From positions 1,054,001 to 1,118,000 of the forward strand of contig NZ_VEBF01000002.1 of the NCBI RefSeq assembly GCF_007676705.1: a stretch of 64,000 bases of DNA, in the 5' to 3' direction. A model generated the notes under the pieces. It was not told the DNA's origin. It saw only the letters and a list, made by a program, of their open reading frames with translations, and made no database searches. Shown here in pieces: positions 43,243 through 53,952 of the stretch (the stretch's first letter is position 1; every line of letters starts with the position of its first letter). The stretch is from Paenibacillus xylanexedens (GTDB lineage Bacteria > Bacillota > Bacilli > Paenibacillales > Paenibacillaceae). The position numbers were made by a program, and so were the translations under genes.

Positions 43243-46053
43243 TTATTGTTCGGCTTGAAATGGTGGCAGGAACAATGTCACAAAACTATTCTGACTTACT
43301 CGATGGAGCGATACTGTACCGTTTGGAACAATGTTCAACAGAGTTATAGCTGGCGTATTTCCGTCAGAGCATGTCACCGTGAACATAATATGTTTTGAAG
43401 GTCTGTATCCAACAGGCAAGATAAACAAAGGTACATCAACCGCAATAGCCCCGCCGCTGATCAACCCGCGTATAGATACGTTCCCGTATGCATCTTTTCG
43501 GAATCCAACAGCAGGATAGTCATTTGTGGAGTAGTTCGTCCACCCATTTAGCAATGTCGGCGCAATCCATGCAGGAGCGTCCTTCTCGGCTTTTTTGGAC
43601 TCCACAACGCTAAGTCGAGCGGTAGCTTGTTGAACATCCTGCACCAAGTCCGTAAGCAACGCCTTTTCGTTCTCAGCGACTGATCCGACGAATGGAGTTA
43701 TTGGAGATTTGTCCAGCATCATGTACGTTGTCGTGTATAGTCCGTCCTTAATAAAGTCTTTGCCTTCGATATGAGCGTCTTGTTTTCCGTAAGCTTCTGG
43801 TTCGGTTTTTATGACAACTCCATTAGCTCGTTTTCCGTTAGCGTACATGTTTAATATCTTTTCAACTCGATATTTAAACGGGTTATTTACACCCGGATCA
43901 ATATTATTGAAATGATAGTACTCAATACTTCCGACTTTAGTCATTACGGCTTTAGTTGATTCGCGCAGCACAATTCCCGTTCCGACTTCAACCTGATTAT
44001 CTCCCTCAATTAACGTCAATTGTCCTTCTGACGTGATCGATTCGACGAATGGCGTAGCAAGTTGATATACGAGTTGGTATGGCGTATACGTGTTACCGAG
44101 AGTGTCTGTTCCTGCATTAGTCGTCGGAAGAGTTGTAGTATAGTCGATGTATCCCGTGAGTGGAATAGAATCCGACATACGCGTAATTCGTATCCAGACC
44201 TTCGCGCCTGTGCCGTTGTATGCGGTAGCTCGTGGAGTACCATCTACACTCATTTTCCATCCCATGAAATACGCCTTAATCTCGTCTGCTGTCGGTGTGT
44301 ATGCGTCTCCCCATCCGCTGTCTGTATTGGCAATAGATAAGTTGAAGTCCGATAATTCAGAAGTCCTAAAGTATGCATTATCAGGACCTGTCATATTACC
44401 AGACTTCGTCAACAGGCTTCCGTTATACTTAGTCGCAAAAAAACTGCTATAAGTTACAGTGGGATTCAATAGATTGCATCCAACTATTTTATAAGTAGAT
44501 GAAGCAAAGGATAGCCAACGGTACGTAAGTGATCCATCCAGTACAGCCTTACGCCACTTCTTCAACTTGAAATATTGACCGTCCTTCTCGAACACTTCGT
44601 CAGCATTCGTTTCGGTTACTGGATTGGCGTGTAGCTCCGTTTGCAATGCGAGCATAGCGTCCTCACGCGGTTTAAATGGTTTGGCTACGTTGCCAAGCGT
44701 GAGCATCCATTTTTTAATATTGAACGTTCCAACCACTTCATCATTAAACAAGTAAATTCGAATTATGTTTGCACCAGACGGAACGACAAAAGTCATTTCT
44801 GATCCGGTAAATTTAACCCGACTACCAATCATTTCTCCTGTTGAAGTAGCAGAATCCCATGTTTTATAGTAATCCCATTGAATTTTATTCGCTGCTGATT
44901 CAGCATTGAAGGAGTACGTTTCCCCCGGAATAACGTTCAATACGTATGAATAAAATCGAGCTACTGAATCAGGTGAAATAATCGTTACGTCATATGGCGC
45001 ATTTATTGTCGAGTATGCAGCACTGCCAGTTTGATCCGTCCACTCATAAAACGGCGGCAACAAGTTTTCTCCATAACGAATCGCATACGGATTTCGCACG
45101 GGTTGGACGCTATCAACGTACGGAAGATACTCTCGTATGTTGGCGGCGGTTATATCTACGTCGATACGTGCGTATAGAGCGTCGGACACTTCATAAAGAC
45201 TTGCTCCATCGAACTGCACCCAAGCGACAGCACCAATAGGCGTATAATTGTACAAACGTACCGTGACTGCCGTATCCGTAGTTGGTGAAAACTTAATAAA
45301 GTGAACTTTGTTCTCTTTCGATTGGGCGCCTTCAATGGTTGTGCCACTTGTGTACTGTGCGTTTATCTTGCAAGTTCCGACACCGTCAGTTAGCACATCA
45401 GCCAGAAGTACATACTTTTTGCCAGCTTGGACATTAACATTTCTTTCTACGCGTCTGAATGGGCTTGGATCGCTCGCTTTCGTTGTAATTCGTTGAGCTT
45501 TCCCTCCATATTTCGCGTTTACCGTCTCGATTGATGCGGTCGCTCCATTAAGGACACTAACCCATCCGTCACCTGCTCCATCGTTGTTTGAATCCGTTTC
45601 AAAGTTACCGTCACGTCCCAGCAAATTAACCAATGTACGTCCTTTAATGTTCCCAAGCCTAAACGCCGAATTCTGATCTGCCTGAACTACGTGGATACCT
45701 GGTTGGAGTGTAATAGTTGCACGCTCAGGAGTATCCAGCCTATCAGCTAGTTCCAATATATTTTCACGAGCTGCATCCCAATCCGCAGCCGCAAAATTAC
45801 GAGCAACCCGTGTTCCAGATGTCCAAGCTCGTGCAATGCCTTGATACCCCCGCAAACAACCTTTTAAGGTATTTCCTTCAACAGATGTATAAGTTATCGT
45901 TTCTGCTGTTTCCCCATTACCTATGACGGCTATCCCCTCGCCTGGTAAGAGTACACTTGGATCAGTAACCGAAATATCTGTTTGTGTCTGCGTGATAGCC
46001 GTCGCAAGTTCCGTTTTGGGAGAATTTACGATTGCCGGATACATCTTTCTCAT
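43243..46053 (-). CDS. Long tail fibre / receptor-binding candidate
   Basis: A 936-residue protein. The N-terminal part (SPKTELATAITQTQTDISVT, ETAETITYTSVEGNTLKGCL, then WTSGTRVARNFAAADWDAAR) is the conserved base found in Bacillus and Paenibacillus tail proteins. The middle carries two carbohydrate-binding-module-like beta sandwiches (for example AQRITTKASDPSPFRRVERN and SRVKFTGSEMTFVVPSGANI), and the C-terminus a short tip (VSLHRVSQNSFVTLFLPPF). It should contact the host surface. An in-frame ATG at 46044 is an alternative start. Confidence 0.75.
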   Translation of the reverse strand: MRKMYPAIVNSPKTELATAITQTQTDISVTDPSVLLPGEGIAVIGNGETAETITYTSVEGNTLKGCLRGYQGIARAWTSGTRVARNFAAADWDAARENILELADRLDTPERATITLQPGIHVVQADQNSAFRLGNIKGRTLVNLLGRDGNFETDSNNDGAGDGWVSVLNGATASIETVNAKYGGKAQRITTKASDPSPFRRVERNVNVQAGKKYVLLADVLTDGVGTCKINAQYTSGTTIEGAQSKENKVHFIKFSPTTDTAVTVRLYNYTPIGAVAWVQFDGASLYEVSDALYARIDVDITAANIREYLPYVDSVQPVRNPYAIRYGENLLPPFYEWTDQTGSAAYSTINAPYDVTIISPDSVARFYSYVLNVIPGETYSFNAESAANKIQWDYYKTWDSATSTGEMIGSRVKFTGSEMTFVVPSGANIIRIYLFNDEVVGTFNIKKWMLTLGNVAKPFKPREDAMLALQTELHANPVTETNADEVFEKDGQYFKLKKWRKAVLDGSLTYRWLSFASSTYKIVGCNLLNPTVTYSSFFATKYNGSLLTKSGNMTGPDNAYFRTSELSDFNLSIANTDSGWGDAYTPTADEIKAYFMGWKMSVDGTPRATAYNGTGAKVWIRITRMSDSIPLTGYIDYTTTLPTTNAGTDTLGNTYTPYQLVYQLATPFVESITSEGQLTLIEGDNQVEVGTGIVLRESTKAVMTKVGSIEYYHFNNIDPGVNNPFKYRVEKILNMYANGKRANGVVIKTEPEAYGKQDAHIEGKDFIKDGLYTTTYMMLDKSPITPFVGSVAENEKALLTDLVQDVQQATARLSVVESKKAEKDAPAWIAPTLLNGWTNYSTNDYPAVGFRKDAYGNVSIRGLISGGAIAVDVPLFILPVGYRPSKHIMFTVTCSDGNTPAITLLNIVPNGTVSLHRVSQNSFVTLFLPPFQAEQ

Positions 46054-46061
46054 AAGATTAC

Positions 46062-46472
46062 CTACCCCTCATCAATCTTTAGTTGACCCGCTAGATAACG
46101 AATCAGGTCATTGGTCAGTGCTGTTCTTGGCGTTTTTACAGCTCCGTGATACAAGAGATTCCCGCCTGTAACAGCGTCCCTTATGCCTACATGTGTAATC
46201 AGGCCCAAATCCGCTGTTGCAATAGGGAAAGATACATCTGCTGTATTCTGAACTCCTGCCCTCCGGTCCGAAATAACAGGGTCTCCGAAAACAACTTGCT
46301 GCCGGGCATAGCCTCCACCTGTCACTTCTTGTCCTGTATCGGCGTCTGTAGGGTTAGATGTGTAAAGTGCAATGTATACTTTGGGTGGAGCAGTAAAGTT
46401 AACAGCTCGGAGAGCCGCATTGATTGAAGCTTTCTTCCAATAGTTTGATTTCGATAGTAAAATCTCTGCCAA
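46062..46472 (-). CDS. Phage tail fibre-type protein (136 aa)
   Basis: The start is TTG at 46472 with GGAGGG six bases upstream. The product (NYWKKASINAALRAVNFTAP, KVYIALYTSNPTDADTGQEV, GGGYARQQVVF) matches a family seen in many phages and usually called tail fibre protein; it starts with a helix and then forms a compact beta domain. Function is not established. It lies between Dit and the long fibre gene. Confidence 0.7.
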   Translation of the reverse strand: MAEILLSKSNYWKKASINAALRAVNFTAPPKVYIALYTSNPTDADTGQEVTGGGYARQQVVFGDPVISDRRAGVQNTADVSFPIATADLGLITHVGIRDAVTGGNLLYHGAVKTPRTALTNDLIRYLAGQLKIDEG

Positions 46473-46483
46473 GATAATCCCTC

Positions 46484-47038
46484 CTATTCAATTAAATACT
46501 CATTGGCTATTCTGAATTTACGAATTGCATTAGTACCTTGATTGGTTAAAACGATAACCGGACTCGCCTTCTCATCTCCTGAAGACGTAATAGAAACAGT
46601 TTGGGGAGAATTCGTTATAACAATCTCCTTTAGATTCTCTTCACTTTCTGGAAAAGGATGTTCACCCATCTTGATCGGGATTGTCAGTTCTCCATCAAAA
46701 AGAATCTTCTCAATATCAAGCGTTCCGGCATACCGACCGATGTATCTTCTTCCGGGTAAATCGTCGAAAGTGAATACGATATCCCCTTTTTTAGCATTAA
46801 AAAGAGCCGCCACTTGGGCGACTCTTCTATGATAGTCAAGGGTAGTATCATCAGCCATGACGATACACTCCAGGTTAATTACTCTTGGGCCATAAGTGCT
46901 ACCAAAATCAATCTCTCCATCCCGTCCTGCAATTTCGATACTGTAGTCCCTCGTCGGTGGTAACACCGGGATGTTATGCTTCTTCAGGCCAAGCCCAATC
47001 TCTCGAAAGGACTTTCCGTCAGCAGTAGCATTGATCAT
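46484..47038 (-). CDS. Distal tail protein (Dit), short form
   Basis: A 184-residue siphovirus Dit-like protein. The belt domain shows IEIAGRDGEIDFGSTYGPRV and a DLPGRRYIGRYAGTL strand pair, then the hub-facing IPIKMGEHPFP. Family members are often 220-260 residues with a C-terminal galectin-like domain ending in a turn with GDEL...; this protein stops soon after KASPVIVLTNQGTNAIRKF. Its start overlaps the tape measure stop as TAATG. The missing part may be supplied by the protein at 41854. Confidence 0.8.
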   Translation of the reverse strand: MINATADGKSFREIGLGLKKHNIPVLPPTRDYSIEIAGRDGEIDFGSTYGPRVINLECIVMADDTTLDYHRRVAQVAALFNAKKGDIVFTFDDLPGRRYIGRYAGTLDIEKILFDGELTIPIKMGEHPFPESEENLKEIVITNSPQTVSITSSGDEKASPVIVLTNQGTNAIRKFRIANEYLIE

Positions 47039-50000
47039 TATCCCTTACCTCCCCTTGCCTGCATCCTCCGCATCAAATTATCGCGCTCACTCCAAAAGAC
47101 CTTCGCAGCCGATTCGTCCGCGATATAAGTATCTCCTGATTTAATTACGAATTGATTACTGGTTCTCTCTGGATTTACTCCGTTTGAACCTTGAGGAACT
47201 GAGAATTCAGGCATTGTGAAGTCTAGTCTGTGCATTCGTAGATTCAAGAGATTAAATAACGAGTCCTGTTGACGGTCATTAAGAATAGCCTCTCCAGCAT
47301 GAGCAATAACTGGAACAGCCGCACCGCGAGGACCTTTGACAACCCCACCTTCGGAAAAATGCTGAAGTTTACCTGTGTCCTTCTCAATGCCGTATTTCTT
47401 ACGAAGGGCATCGTTTTGTTCTTGAAGGAGCCGCATGGTTTCAGCATCACCACGAGCTTTAGCTGCGTCCCAGGCATCCTTGTTGGAATTGTACGTATAA
47501 AGATCAATTTCTTTCTGATATGAAGGGTCCTTCGATGCAGTACCAGGAGCCAAAGCTCCACCAGGAACGTCAGTCACTCCAATCGCAGCGTTTGCCGCAG
47601 CAATCTGATCAAGACGGCTCTGGTACTCCAAGACAAATGCATCAAGCATTCCAAGGATCGTTTCGTTTTTCTCGCTCTCCTTTAATATCTGAATGTTTTT
47701 CAGATTCTCAGCAGACAACTCAGTATTTGAAGAAAACTCATCAAAAGCGGAAGAAAGATTATCATAATGAGATTTAGCATCCTGAAGTTTATCGTCAAAA
47801 TCCTTTTCACGAGTAGTTTTTTCCTCTTGCAATGCCGTTTTCTGATCCTCCAGCGCTTGTTTAGCAAGCTTACGACCATGTTCTCGATCCAGATCCTCTA
47901 TATCCTTTTGGACTTGTTTCCGTTCTGCAATACCTTCTGGACCTACAGCAGACTGAAGCTCTTCAAGACGAGCGACCTTCTCTGCACGCTGCCTCTCATA
48001 ATCATCCTGATCGTTACTTCGTTCCATGGCTTGAATCAGATCATCAATAGCTTTGATTTTGGCTTCTTGAGCTGAGGTAAAGGCATCCTTCTCTTCCTGG
48101 ATACGTTTAATCTCCTCATCTCTCGCACTGTCCAGTAACTTTTTCTGCTTGGTTACCGATTCGGATAAGGCTTTGGTCATTTCATCCATGAGTTTTTTCT
48201 TTAGATCGTAGACCTTCTCATCGGCATCCATTCGTTGGTCGCTTCCTACCAGGTAAGAAGCTTGGAGTTTCATATACTCGGCAAGTTCTTGTTCGGTAGT
48301 CATTTCACCGATGGCCTTCAAGTGATTGATTCGTTTCTCAGCAGCAGAATAGTACTCCTTATCCAGATCATTACGTTGCTTATATATTTTCTGTTCTAGA
48401 TCCCATAGCTGTTCAGAGGACATAGTCTTATCGGCTTGCATTTTCAGAAACTCTTGAAGCTCCCACTTCATGATGTCTACTTTTTGAGCACCGGACATTT
48501 CCATCTTCATAGCTTCCTTAGTCATCCACTTCTCAGAAAATTCATAACGAGATGCAATCAATTTTTTGGAAGTATCTTGATACATTTTCTCCGCTTCAGC
48601 TCGTTGTTCTGCTTTTAGCGTGGTATCGTTTCGCATCCGGTTGTATGCCTCAGCCTGCATTTGATAAATCTCAACCTCTGACTTACCTTGACGTTCCATC
48701 TGATCCGTTTGTTTATCAATCCAATTGGTTGAATTTTTAAATTTCAGATCCGTAACCTTGTTCGTCAAGTCATACACTTGTTTAGCTGATTCAACACGCT
48801 GTTCCTCAGTTAGGGCAGTGTTTTTGAGTTGTCCCTGATAAAACTGCAGCTGCGTCTTGATCATTTCCATCTCTGAACGGCCTTGTTGACGCATCCGCTC
48901 AACACGAGCTTCCATATTTGCCTGTGCCGTATCAAACTGATCACTGGCGTACTGATCCTTCATGTCTTCTTTTTCAGACTGTACATCCCCGATTTTCTCA
49001 GTCAGGCTCCGGCGCTTATTAATCAACTCATCTGATTTCAGCCCGGATTGTTCGATCATCTGACGCTGCTCCTGCATCAGTTTCTGGATTTCTGTTTTGA
49101 GTTTCAACTGCAACTCATATTCAGCTTTATATTCTTTTGAATCTTTCTTCATGTTCTTCTGCCGTGCTTCAGATTGTTTTAAATTCAACTCTTTGTCAGA
49201 GATTTTCATATCTTTGATTCCGAGTTTACTCTCTAGTTCCGAAACATCAATATTATAAAGTTCATCACTAATCCGAAGCAGTTCGCTATCAGCAGTGTTT
49301 TTTGCATCCTTCAATTGCTTCTGTGTAGGTTGTGTAGTTGTACCGGCCTTTTGTGGAGAATAATCAGCCAACACTTTATCTACATACCCCACATCTCCGT
49401 ATACATTGCTTTTGTATACTTTCTTGTACTTCTCAGAATAAGCGACCATATCCGCCTTATTGTAACCACCAGACTTTTTGAACCAATCGATGATTCCTGA
49501 TCCCATGTTGTATCCGCCCAGAGCCATGGCGACATCTCCACCAGATTTCTTCAGTAGCTCGGAGAGCATCTTAGTCCCTGCATCAATACTCTGTTTTACT
49601 GTCGCATTGTTCATGCCATTAACTTGCATGACATTGGTTACGCCATTGGCTCCAAAAGTTGATTCGCGTTGAATCACAGCAGCAACAAGGTATGGGTCAA
49701 CATTAAATTGATTGGCAGCAGCATTAATCTCAGAAGCGTATTTCCCAGCATATGCGACTCCGCCAGAAGTTGTTTGGGAACTAGTGGATGTCGGGTAGGC
49801 AGCATCTGTCGAAAGCCCAGGAATACGAGTTGCTCCGTTGTACTTCGGCGCCCAGTAGCTGCTATTTAAATCCGAAACCTTTAATCCCGATTCCCCCATT
49901 TGAATAAACTTGCTATCACCCATATAAATACCAACATGTGAGTTGTCTTTGCCATTCGTATTGAAGAACACAAGATCTCCAACTTGAAGATTTTTCTTTG

Positions 50001-53000
50001 ATACCGCAGTTCCCGCTTTAGCTTGTTGAGCTGCTGTACGCGGTACCTGTACTCCGATCGTTTCAAACATCTCCTGCACAAACTGAGAACAATCTGAGTA
50101 GGCTCGTTGTTTGAAGTCATCAAACGAACCGGTAAATTCACCGCCAATTTTCTTGTATCTCATTACACCGGAGTTAGCCAGGTCAACGGCAGTGGACAGC
50201 ATTCTTGTAATGTCTGATGACGTTCCGCCACCTGTCGTAATCTCCGTTTGAGAGGACACGAGTTGGGATGGATCATTGTACCCTTGTTCGTAAAGTTTCT
50301 GTTCCTCCAGTAGGGCTGTACGCTTCTGAGCTAGGATATCAAGGTATTCTTTGGACGACTTCGCAACTCTTTTCTGTTGTGAATCCAATTTTTCCAAGGA
50401 CTTATTGTAGCCTTCAATCGCCTTCTGTAAGTCTGTCATAATTTCTACGGTTTCTTTACGAACCTTATTATTATTTTCTACTCCATACGTATCATCTTCC
50501 AAAAGTTTGGTCATGGCCTCGATTTGGTTGTTACTTAAGTTCAATTGATCCCCGTACTCCCGGATGGCATCCTTCACAATATCTAATTGTTTCGTTTGTT
50601 CTTCCAGTTGTTCGTTTGCTTTCTTGCGAAAAAAGTCCGCCATTTCCTTGCTCATGTAAAGGGAATTGGAAAGTTCTTCTTCGGTCTTCACCTTTTTATC
50701 GGCAATTCGTTTTTCTATCTCCGCAACCTTCTGACGAGCATCTGAAATGCTGGTGATAGTCTCCAATTCCGTTTCATAGAACTGGATTCTTTTTAGCGCC
50801 TCTACAGCAGCGGCGCTTGTTGAAGTCCTCTCAGCTTTAAGATCATCTATCGCCTTTTTGATCTTTGATTGTCTAAGTTTTTCGAGCGCTTGCCCCTCAA
50901 ATGTCCACCCATCTGTCGTCTTTCGAATCTGGGAAGCTAGTTCGGGATACTTGAGAATTAGGTCAGCAACAGTTTGAGCATTAAGAGATTGGCCTTCTGT
51001 TAAAGTCGCTGATGTTTGATTTAATTCGGCGACCGCAGATACACTAGCCTGCGTGACTCGCCGTAAAGCTTCAGCCTGTTCAGTTATACTTTCGGTCGCC
51101 TCCCCCGAAGCGTCTGACATTTTTCCAGAAGATCCTGCCAAAGCATCCGTTTCATCTTTAGCCTCTCCTGTGCTGATCACCAATTTTTGAATTTCTTCAT
51201 GGGTTTCGCCCATTGACAACGTCAAATTAAGACCCTGAGTCTCTAAATTAGACAATTCATTTTCTAAATTATTGATAGAATCAGAGGCTTCGTCCAGACT
51301 TTTGAAGCTGAAAACATTCTTTAAAAAATCTAAACCGCCAGCCGCTAAACTATTTTTTATCGATTCAATCTTTTCTTTAGTCTTATCTATAGCTGCATTA
51401 TTTTCATCAATTTGACTTTTTAAGTTCACTTCTTCTTTTTCTAAGACATCCTTACGTGCTTTTTCCCGTGCTTTGATCAATTCATTCAGTTTATCGATCT
51501 CTTTTTGCGTTGCTTGATCAGTGTATCCTGATGCTTCTAGACGAGCTAACCCCTCTTTACCGATAGTCATTGTAAGTGCCTTTGATACTTCTTCCAACTG
51601 GCGTTTTGCTTGTTCATTCTTGCTTTCCGATAACGTTCCGCTATCGATCATTTGCTTGAGAGAGTTATGCGCTTTGACCATTTTCGGTAGTAACTCGATT
51701 TGCCGTTGGTACTGACTGACCATTTGTTGGCTAGCAGAATCATTATCTTTCATGGCCTGTATCCGGTCCCGTTCAGCTTTCTCCGCTTTACCGCTACTGA
51801 GTGCAAACACAGTAATAGCTCCTACCAATAGGGATATCCCTGCGGTTGCTGCTGCCATAGTCACTGTCGCCGTTGCTTGCGCTTTACTTAAAGTACTTGT
51901 GGCGACAGTAGCCGCTCCGGTAGCGACAGTCTGGGCTTCTCTCGCCGCAGTCTGTTGTATTGTAGAGATCACTACCCCCTCACCAGACACGATGTTAACA
52001 CTATTTGCTGCTGAATTAGCAACTGTTGCAGTTGTACTAGCGACAGACGATGCCGTTTCTTGAGCCTTGGCAGCATTGAGGACCTGAATAGCTGCTACAA
52101 CAGACATAATGGGTCCGCTTAGCGCCTTATAGGCTAATAGCAAACCACTCAAACCTGCTGCTGCTGCAAATACTCCTGTTGGAATTTTGGTAAGACCAAT
52201 CAAAAGCTGATCTATACCGTCAAGCACATCCTTAATCATCTGACGTAAACCATCTTCTCCCGCCGTATTAAAAATCTCCAAAAGAGATGTCTTGGTCTGC
52301 GCAGCCTTCCTTTGAATGGTATCCATTTGAACTTTTAGATAGTCCATTGTTGATCCAGTAGATCCAACGGAAGCAGCAGTTCCTAATAGAATGTCTCCCA
52401 CATTAAGAGAGGCAGCCAGTTTTGCGTACTGATAAACCCCGCGCGAGATATCCGCATAAGACTGTGTAAGGTCGTAGTTCTTGTCCGTAACCTGGATGGA
52501 TAAATCCAAGAGAATGTCCTCGGCCTTCCGCCACTGTTCGACCCCGTCAACAACTTCCTTCGTTTTAACCCCAAGGCGTTCAATCTCACCCACGGCTTTA
52601 TCCGTCCGAATTGTACCAAGGACCGTTTTCCACATGTTACCCAAGTTTTCCCCGGACAAGGCTGTATTCCGGACACCGGCAGAAATGAGTCCATTCATTA
52701 CATCAAAAGAGACTCCGGTTTCGGCTGCGATTTTACCCGTTCTCTGGAAAGCAGCTCCCAAGTCACGAGCTGGAGCCATCGTATCATGGGCAACCTTGGA
52801 CCAGGAATCAAGCACTCGGTTACCAATGACCATAGCTTCATTAGCATTCGTGATATGAACTCCATACTGTGACATAACGGATTCCATAGATTTAGTTGCT
52901 TCTTCGAGTTCCACCATGTCCACCGTGGACAGCTTGGTAGATTGACGCACAAGCTCTTGAACCACATTGACATCCTTATACATTCGGCCCCAGAGTCGAG

Positions 53001-53940
53001 CAGATTCCGTGACATCCAAGATATTAGAACCGAGTTCATGAGCTGTATGGATAAACTGTTGCGTCTCCTTGTTGAGCTTCTGGTTGTCCATGATCATTTT
53101 GTTCGTTCCATCTTCAAAATGAACAAAATAGTGTTCGTTGGTCTGCACGTATCCGGCCATGTTTGACTCTATGTCCACCAAGCCCTCATGCATTGCCTGT
53201 GTGACTTCATGCATTGCTTTATACATTGTGTTGAACACAACGGCATGTGTAGCCATGTCACCTAATCTACCGATCCAGCTTTTAGAGACAGCATCCATAG
53301 TGGTACCCATGCGCTTGGTCTGTTGTTCAGTTTGGGACAACGCTTGCCGAATCCTTTGTTCCTCCGCTAGCACTTTCTCCCTGAGAGCTTCTTCTTTCCT
53401 TTGCCGTTCTGTCAGAGCAGTGCGTATCTTCTGTTCTTCTTGCAGGACACGTTCCCGCGTGCGCTCGTCTGTACCCGTACCGGTTGCTTTCGCAGCCTCT
53501 TGACCTGATTTAACTGAACGATTTTGCAGAATCTGCATCTTCTGCTGGTGCTCACGTTCGGATTGTTCGATCTGTTGATTTCGTCTCTTAATCAAGGCTT
53601 GCTGCGCCTGCATTTTAGCATCGATCAAGCGGTTAGTTTGCTCGATCTGTTGAGCCTTTGCACCGAGCAAAGCAGTTTGAGCAAGTTTTTGCTTTTGTTG
53701 AGCTTCATATTCGGCTATTATCTTCTGACGGCGCTGATCCGAACTTAAAGCCATTTTATCCATTGCTGAAGTTATATTCTTGTATGATTTCTCAGCGGTT
53801 GATAGTTCAGCATTCAAGGCCTTAAATGCATCTGCGTTTCCTCGCGCTCCAGTATCGATATTTTTGAAAGACTGAAGGACTTTGCCTGTATCTAAATTAA
53901 TCCGCGCAGCAACGACATCTCTATTTGTACCCTCTGCCAT
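47038..53940 (-). CDS. Tape measure protein with NlpC/P60 and lytic transglycosylase domains
   Basis: A 2,300-residue tail length protein. The N-terminal 600 residues are coiled coil and the TP901-type minor tail region (GENLGNMWKTVLGTIRTDKA). A hydrophobic Ala/Thr/Val-rich stretch lies near 590-720. An NlpC/P60 domain follows (about 1245-1370; Cys near 1284 in SDCSQFVQEM, His in DNSHVGIYMGD), then an SLT-type transglycosylase (about 1385-1525; Glu near 1425 in VIQRESTFG, and GGYNMGSGI). The rest is long coiled coil. Length implies a tail of roughly 300 nm by the usual rule. Confidence 0.9.
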   Translation of the reverse strand: MAEGTNRDVVAARINLDTGKVLQSFKNIDTGARGNADAFKALNAELSTAEKSYKNITSAMDKMALSSDQRRQKIIAEYEAQQKQKLAQTALLGAKAQQIEQTNRLIDAKMQAQQALIKRRNQQIEQSEREHQQKMQILQNRSVKSGQEAAKATGTGTDERTRERVLQEEQKIRTALTERQRKEEALREKVLAEEQRIRQALSQTEQQTKRMGTTMDAVSKSWIGRLGDMATHAVVFNTMYKAMHEVTQAMHEGLVDIESNMAGYVQTNEHYFVHFEDGTNKMIMDNQKLNKETQQFIHTAHELGSNILDVTESARLWGRMYKDVNVVQELVRQSTKLSTVDMVELEEATKSMESVMSQYGVHITNANEAMVIGNRVLDSWSKVAHDTMAPARDLGAAFQRTGKIAAETGVSFDVMNGLISAGVRNTALSGENLGNMWKTVLGTIRTDKAVGEIERLGVKTKEVVDGVEQWRKAEDILLDLSIQVTDKNYDLTQSYADISRGVYQYAKLAASLNVGDILLGTAASVGSTGSTMDYLKVQMDTIQRKAAQTKTSLLEIFNTAGEDGLRQMIKDVLDGIDQLLIGLTKIPTGVFAAAAGLSGLLLAYKALSGPIMSVVAAIQVLNAAKAQETASSVASTTATVANSAANSVNIVSGEGVVISTIQQTAAREAQTVATGAATVATSTLSKAQATATVTMAAATAGISLLVGAITVFALSSGKAEKAERDRIQAMKDNDSASQQMVSQYQRQIELLPKMVKAHNSLKQMIDSGTLSESKNEQAKRQLEEVSKALTMTIGKEGLARLEASGYTDQATQKEIDKLNELIKAREKARKDVLEKEEVNLKSQIDENNAAIDKTKEKIESIKNSLAAGGLDFLKNVFSFKSLDEASDSINNLENELSNLETQGLNLTLSMGETHEEIQKLVISTGEAKDETDALAGSSGKMSDASGEATESITEQAEALRRVTQASVSAVAELNQTSATLTEGQSLNAQTVADLILKYPELASQIRKTTDGWTFEGQALEKLRQSKIKKAIDDLKAERTSTSAAAVEALKRIQFYETELETITSISDARQKVAEIEKRIADKKVKTEEELSNSLYMSKEMADFFRKKANEQLEEQTKQLDIVKDAIREYGDQLNLSNNQIEAMTKLLEDDTYGVENNNKVRKETVEIMTDLQKAIEGYNKSLEKLDSQQKRVAKSSKEYLDILAQKRTALLEEQKLYEQGYNDPSQLVSSQTEITTGGGTSSDITRMLSTAVDLANSGVMRYKKIGGEFTGSFDDFKQRAYSDCSQFVQEMFETIGVQVPRTAAQQAKAGTAVSKKNLQVGDLVFFNTNGKDNSHVGIYMGDSKFIQMGESGLKVSDLNSSYWAPKYNGATRIPGLSTDAAYPTSTSSQTTSGGVAYAGKYASEINAAANQFNVDPYLVAAVIQRESTFGANGVTNVMQVNGMNNATVKQSIDAGTKMLSELLKKSGGDVAMALGGYNMGSGIIDWFKKSGGYNKADMVAYSEKYKKVYKSNVYGDVGYVDKVLADYSPQKAGTTTQPTQKQLKDAKNTADSELLRISDELYNIDVSELESKLGIKDMKISDKELNLKQSEARQKNMKKDSKEYKAEYELQLKLKTEIQKLMQEQRQMIEQSGLKSDELINKRRSLTEKIGDVQSEKEDMKDQYASDQFDTAQANMEARVERMRQQGRSEMEMIKTQLQFYQGQLKNTALTEEQRVESAKQVYDLTNKVTDLKFKNSTNWIDKQTDQMERQGKSEVEIYQMQAEAYNRMRNDTTLKAEQRAEAEKMYQDTSKKLIASRYEFSEKWMTKEAMKMEMSGAQKVDIMKWELQEFLKMQADKTMSSEQLWDLEQKIYKQRNDLDKEYYSAAEKRINHLKAIGEMTTEQELAEYMKLQASYLVGSDQRMDADEKVYDLKKKLMDEMTKALSESVTKQKKLLDSARDEEIKRIQEEKDAFTSAQEAKIKAIDDLIQAMERSNDQDDYERQRAEKVARLEELQSAVGPEGIAERKQVQKDIEDLDREHGRKLAKQALEDQKTALQEEKTTREKDFDDKLQDAKSHYDNLSSAFDEFSSNTELSAENLKNIQILKESEKNETILGMLDAFVLEYQSRLDQIAAANAAIGVTDVPGGALAPGTASKDPSYQKEIDLYTYNSNKDAWDAAKARGDAETMRLLQEQNDALRKKYGIEKDTGKLQHFSEGGVVKGPRGAAVPVIAHAGEAILNDRQQDSLFNLLNLRMHRLDFTMPEFSVPQGSNGVNPERTSNQFVIKSGDTYIADESAAKVFWSERDNLMRRMQARGGKG

Positions 53941-53952
53941 ATTGCCTCCTTC

